Source of the DNA: Methanospirillum hungatei JF-1
GTDB lineage: Archaea > Halobacteriota > Methanomicrobia > Methanomicrobiales > Methanospirillaceae
NCBI RefSeq assembly: GCF_000013445.1
Contig: NC_007796.1
Location: forward strand, 3,446,936 to 3,510,935
Direction: 5' to 3'
Length of the DNA: 64,000 nt
Numbering within the stretch: the stretch's first letter is position 1; each line of letters begins with the position of its first letter. A program made the position numbers and the translations under genes. This document shows positions 62,292 through 64,000 of the stretch, piece after piece. The notes under the pieces were generated by a model. The model had not been told where the DNA came from and ran no database searches. It saw only the letters and a list, made by a program, of their open reading frames with translations.

Positions 62292-62300
62292 TTATATACT
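62292..62300 (-). promoter_or_regulatory. rRNA operon 2 promoter (TATA box)
   Basis: The same AGTATATAA box as in operon 1, with BRE-like CGAAA. The leader is conserved with two or three substitutions, and the copies diverge upstream at about 62370. Confidence 0.65.
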
Positions 62301-62373
62301 TTCGTATCGCCCTTCCCGAACAATCATTCCCCGGCCGCCGACTCCTGATGTTTCAGGAAGCGTGTGGGATAAC

Positions 62374-62687
62374 AAAGTTGTATTGATCCAGATATATAAT
62401 CATCGATTTGCGATCCGAAATCCTCGAATTCTGATTACACTCTGATATCCAGGTGATCAGGTACGATATCAAAGATTGCATTTAATCACATAAAATCATC
62501 CAGATTCTAAAAATAGAGTATTTATGAGGTTTTGCGCGGATATAACGGATCATCTTAATCTACCAAATTAAATAATAATTCAGCCTGAAATATCCAATAT
62601 ATTGCATGAGTTTCGAAAAATTATCCCCAAAACTTTTTTGATCAAATTTATTAACAATAAGACAAAATTTGTTTAGGAGTTTAAATT
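62374..62687. other. Intergenic region upstream of cbiM
   Basis: This 314-bp A/T-rich gap separates the rRNA promoter from cbiM. GGAG lies 10 bp before the ATG at 62688 as ribosome site. A/T-rich stretches (AATTTATTAAC) near 62645 could be the TATA box. I saw no conserved riboswitch and no further gene. Confidence 0.5.
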
Positions 62688-63377
62688 ATGCACGTCATGG
62701 AAGGATTTCTCCCCCCACTCTGGGCGGCTATCTGGTGGATTATTTCACTGCCATTCATCATATACGGGTTTGTTCAGCTAAAGAAAATCATCAATGAAAA
62801 CAAGGATGCACTCCCACTTCTTGGGATCTGTGGCGCACTTATCTTCATCCTTTCAGCGCTCAAACTCCCGTCAGTAACCGGGAGTTGTTCGCATCCCACC
62901 GGAACAGGTCTTTCTGCAATAGTCTTCGGGCCCTTCATCACCACCATCATCGGTTTTATCGTCCTCCTCTTCCAGTCCCTCTTTCTGGCACATGGTGGAC
63001 TCTCAACTTTGGGTGCAAACACATTTTCAATGGCAATTTGTGGGCCCTTTCTGGGGTACTATGTCTACCGCGCTCTTCGCGATACCACATTAAACATGTA
63101 TATCACGGTCTTTATCGCCGTTGCACTCGCAGACCTATTCACCTATGTCATCACCGCCTTTGAACTCACGCTGGCCGTGCCGGCTGGAGACCTTGGATTC
63201 GGAGGCCTGTTTGCAACTTTCCTTGGTGTCTTTGCTGTAACACAGATTCCACTGGCAATCCTGGAAGGAGCAGTGCTCGCACTAGTATTCAAGTATATTG
63301 TGGATATTAAACCGGACATTATTGTCAGAATGAATATATTTTCTGAAGAGAAGATCAAAGCCGCACGGGGGGAGTAA
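62688..63377 (+). CDS. cbiM: Cobalt/nickel ECF transporter S-component CbiM
   Basis: The 229-residue protein begins with the CbiM signature MHVMEGFLPPLWAAIWW, whose N-terminal Met-His residues bind the metal, and has about seven hydrophobic helices. It contains SCSHPTGTGLSAIVFGPF, another conserved region. CbiM binds cobalt or nickel; cobalt is needed for the corrinoids and nickel for F430. cbiN and cbiQ follow directly. Confidence 0.93.
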   Translation: MHVMEGFLPPLWAAIWWIISLPFIIYGFVQLKKIINENKDALPLLGICGALIFILSALKLPSVTGSCSHPTGTGLSAIVFGPFITTIIGFIVLLFQSLFLAHGGLSTLGANTFSMAICGPFLGYYVYRALRDTTLNMYITVFIAVALADLFTYVITAFELTLAVPAGDLGFGGLFATFLGVFAVTQIPLAILEGAVLALVFKYIVDIKPDIIVRMNIFSEEKIKAARGE

Positions 63378-63380
63378 GAA

Positions 63381-63683
63381 ATGAAATATCAATTTGAGAT
63401 TATTGTTGGAATAATAGTAATCCTGTTCGTCGGATTGTTTCTTTACACCGCCTCCATCAACCCGGATGCAGAGTTCGGAGGTTCAGATGGCGTTGGATCA
63501 GCGATTGTTTCAGAACTTACCGGTGTTGCAGAAGACGATGTAACCCCCCTGATTCCCCAGTGGGCACCCCCATCCGGTGAGGTTGAATCAGGAATATTTG
63601 CACTTCAGGCAGCATTTGGTGGGATAATTCTCGGACTTGGCTTTGGATACCTGCTTGGACAGAGAAAAATAAACCAAAATTGA
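63381..63683 (+). CDS. cbiN: Cobalt transport protein CbiN
   Basis: The 100-residue protein has one membrane helix at each end (about 5-25 and 75-95) and an extracytoplasmic loop with FGGSDGVGS and the acidic-proline segment VTPLIPQWAPPSGEVESG, the CbiN pattern. It assists CbiM in metal uptake. It starts 3 bp after the cbiM stop. Confidence 0.9.
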   Translation: MKYQFEIIVGIIVILFVGLFLYTASINPDAEFGGSDGVGSAIVSELTGVAEDDVTPLIPQWAPPSGEVESGIFALQAAFGGIILGLGFGYLLGQRKINQN

Positions 63684-63696
63684 ACAATAAAGAATA

Positions 63697-64000
63697 ATGT
63701 TTGCGCATGATTTCCTGGAAGAAGCAGCACAACATAACGCCCTTCTCCAGGTACATCCATATACCAAACTTCTCCTAGGTATTGGATCAATCATCCTTGT
63801 TTTATTCACATCAAATTATATTGTACCCTGTTACATTGCCATAACCCTGAGTAGTGTAACAATTCTTCTCGCAAAGATAAACATGAGGTTTTATTTGAAA
63901 CTGCTCGGAATTCCGCTCAGTTTTGCATTCATGAGTGCACTCATTATCATTTTTCTCTCCGAAGGGGTGACGGAAATATGGTCACTCCAGCTTTTCCCCA
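63697..64000 (+). CDS. cbiQ: Cobalt transport membrane protein CbiQ, N-terminal part
   Basis: The gene starts at ATG 63697 and runs out of the window. The 101 visible residues, MFAHDFLEEAAQHNALLQVH and then several hydrophobic helices, match the beginning of CbiQ/EcfT. It should link CbiMN to the ATPase CbiO, which would lie beyond the edge. Confidence 0.85.
   Translation, partial: MFAHDFLEEAAQHNALLQVHPYTKLLLGIGSIILVLFTSNYIVPCYIAITLSSVTILLAKINMRFYLKLLGIPLSFAFMSALIIIFLSEGVTEIWSLQLFP

Noticed and set aside
62374-62687. Cobalamin riboswitch before cbiM
   Set aside because: No B12-box-like sequence or expected stems were seen; the region is plain A/T-rich.

Overview
The window is methanogen DNA, most like Methanospirillum (Methanomicrobiales). 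The evidence is archaeal rRNA operons with tRNA-Ala in the spacer, an intron-containing tRNA-Met, archease and RtcB, two-subunit pyruvate carboxylase (PycA/PycB), an F420H2:NADP oxidoreductase, a FlaI/FlaJ-type pilus motor, SecDF without YajC, TATA-type promoters and CbiMNQ. The genus is inferred from recall of gene content and was not searched.

Region 1 (1-8.1 kb) is a cell-surface polysaccharide locus. It has two left-handed-beta-helix acyltransferases, a NodB-type deacetylase and a GT2 glycosyltransferase. Embedded in it is a compact minus-strand operon rarely expected in an archaeon: AcpS, acyl carrier protein, acyl-AMP ligase, LuxE-like acyl-protein synthetase, LuxC-like acyl reductase and a FabG-like reductase. 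Together these could activate, carry, reduce and hand over an acyl group to sugars.

Region 2 (8.3-13 kb) holds two convergent pairs, each an acylphosphatase-like gene facing a predicted AAA-ATPase/PD-(D/E)XK nuclease. Region 3 (13-20.5 kb) has a receiver-PAS protein, a CHASE4-type histidine kinase and a three-gene archaeal type IV pilus motor (one ATPase, two TadC/FlaJ membrane proteins).

Region 4 (20.6-36.6 kb) is mostly housekeeping: a KaiC-like protein, aldolase, NpdG, thioredoxin, SecD/SecF and archease-RtcB. It ends in a coherent biotin cluster, with BirA and a BioY/ECF transporter followed directly by pyruvate carboxylase, whose B subunit carries the biotin. A frameshifted flavin split-barrel gene closes it.

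Region 5 (36.5-50.9 kb) is accessory. It contains a large HTH-PAS-GAF regulator with no ordinary start codon, CutA, tRNA-Met followed by a broken integrase, and a Trm5-like methyltransferase. Next come two paralogous secreted proteins made almost entirely of a 14-residue repeat with an N-S-S sequon, then a TPR lipoprotein, a membrane GT2 with an MshEN domain, two signalling proteins and a GH26-like glycosidase. The last group reads as a regulated exopolysaccharide system.

Region 6 (50.9-62.4 kb) is a tandem direct duplication of an rRNA operon on the minus strand (16S-tRNA-Ala-23S-tRNA-Cys-like-5S; the promoter-distal copy has an extra 5S). An N-terminally shortened scpA is trapped between the copies. 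Region 7 (62.7-64 kb) begins a CbiMNQ metal transporter that runs off the window.
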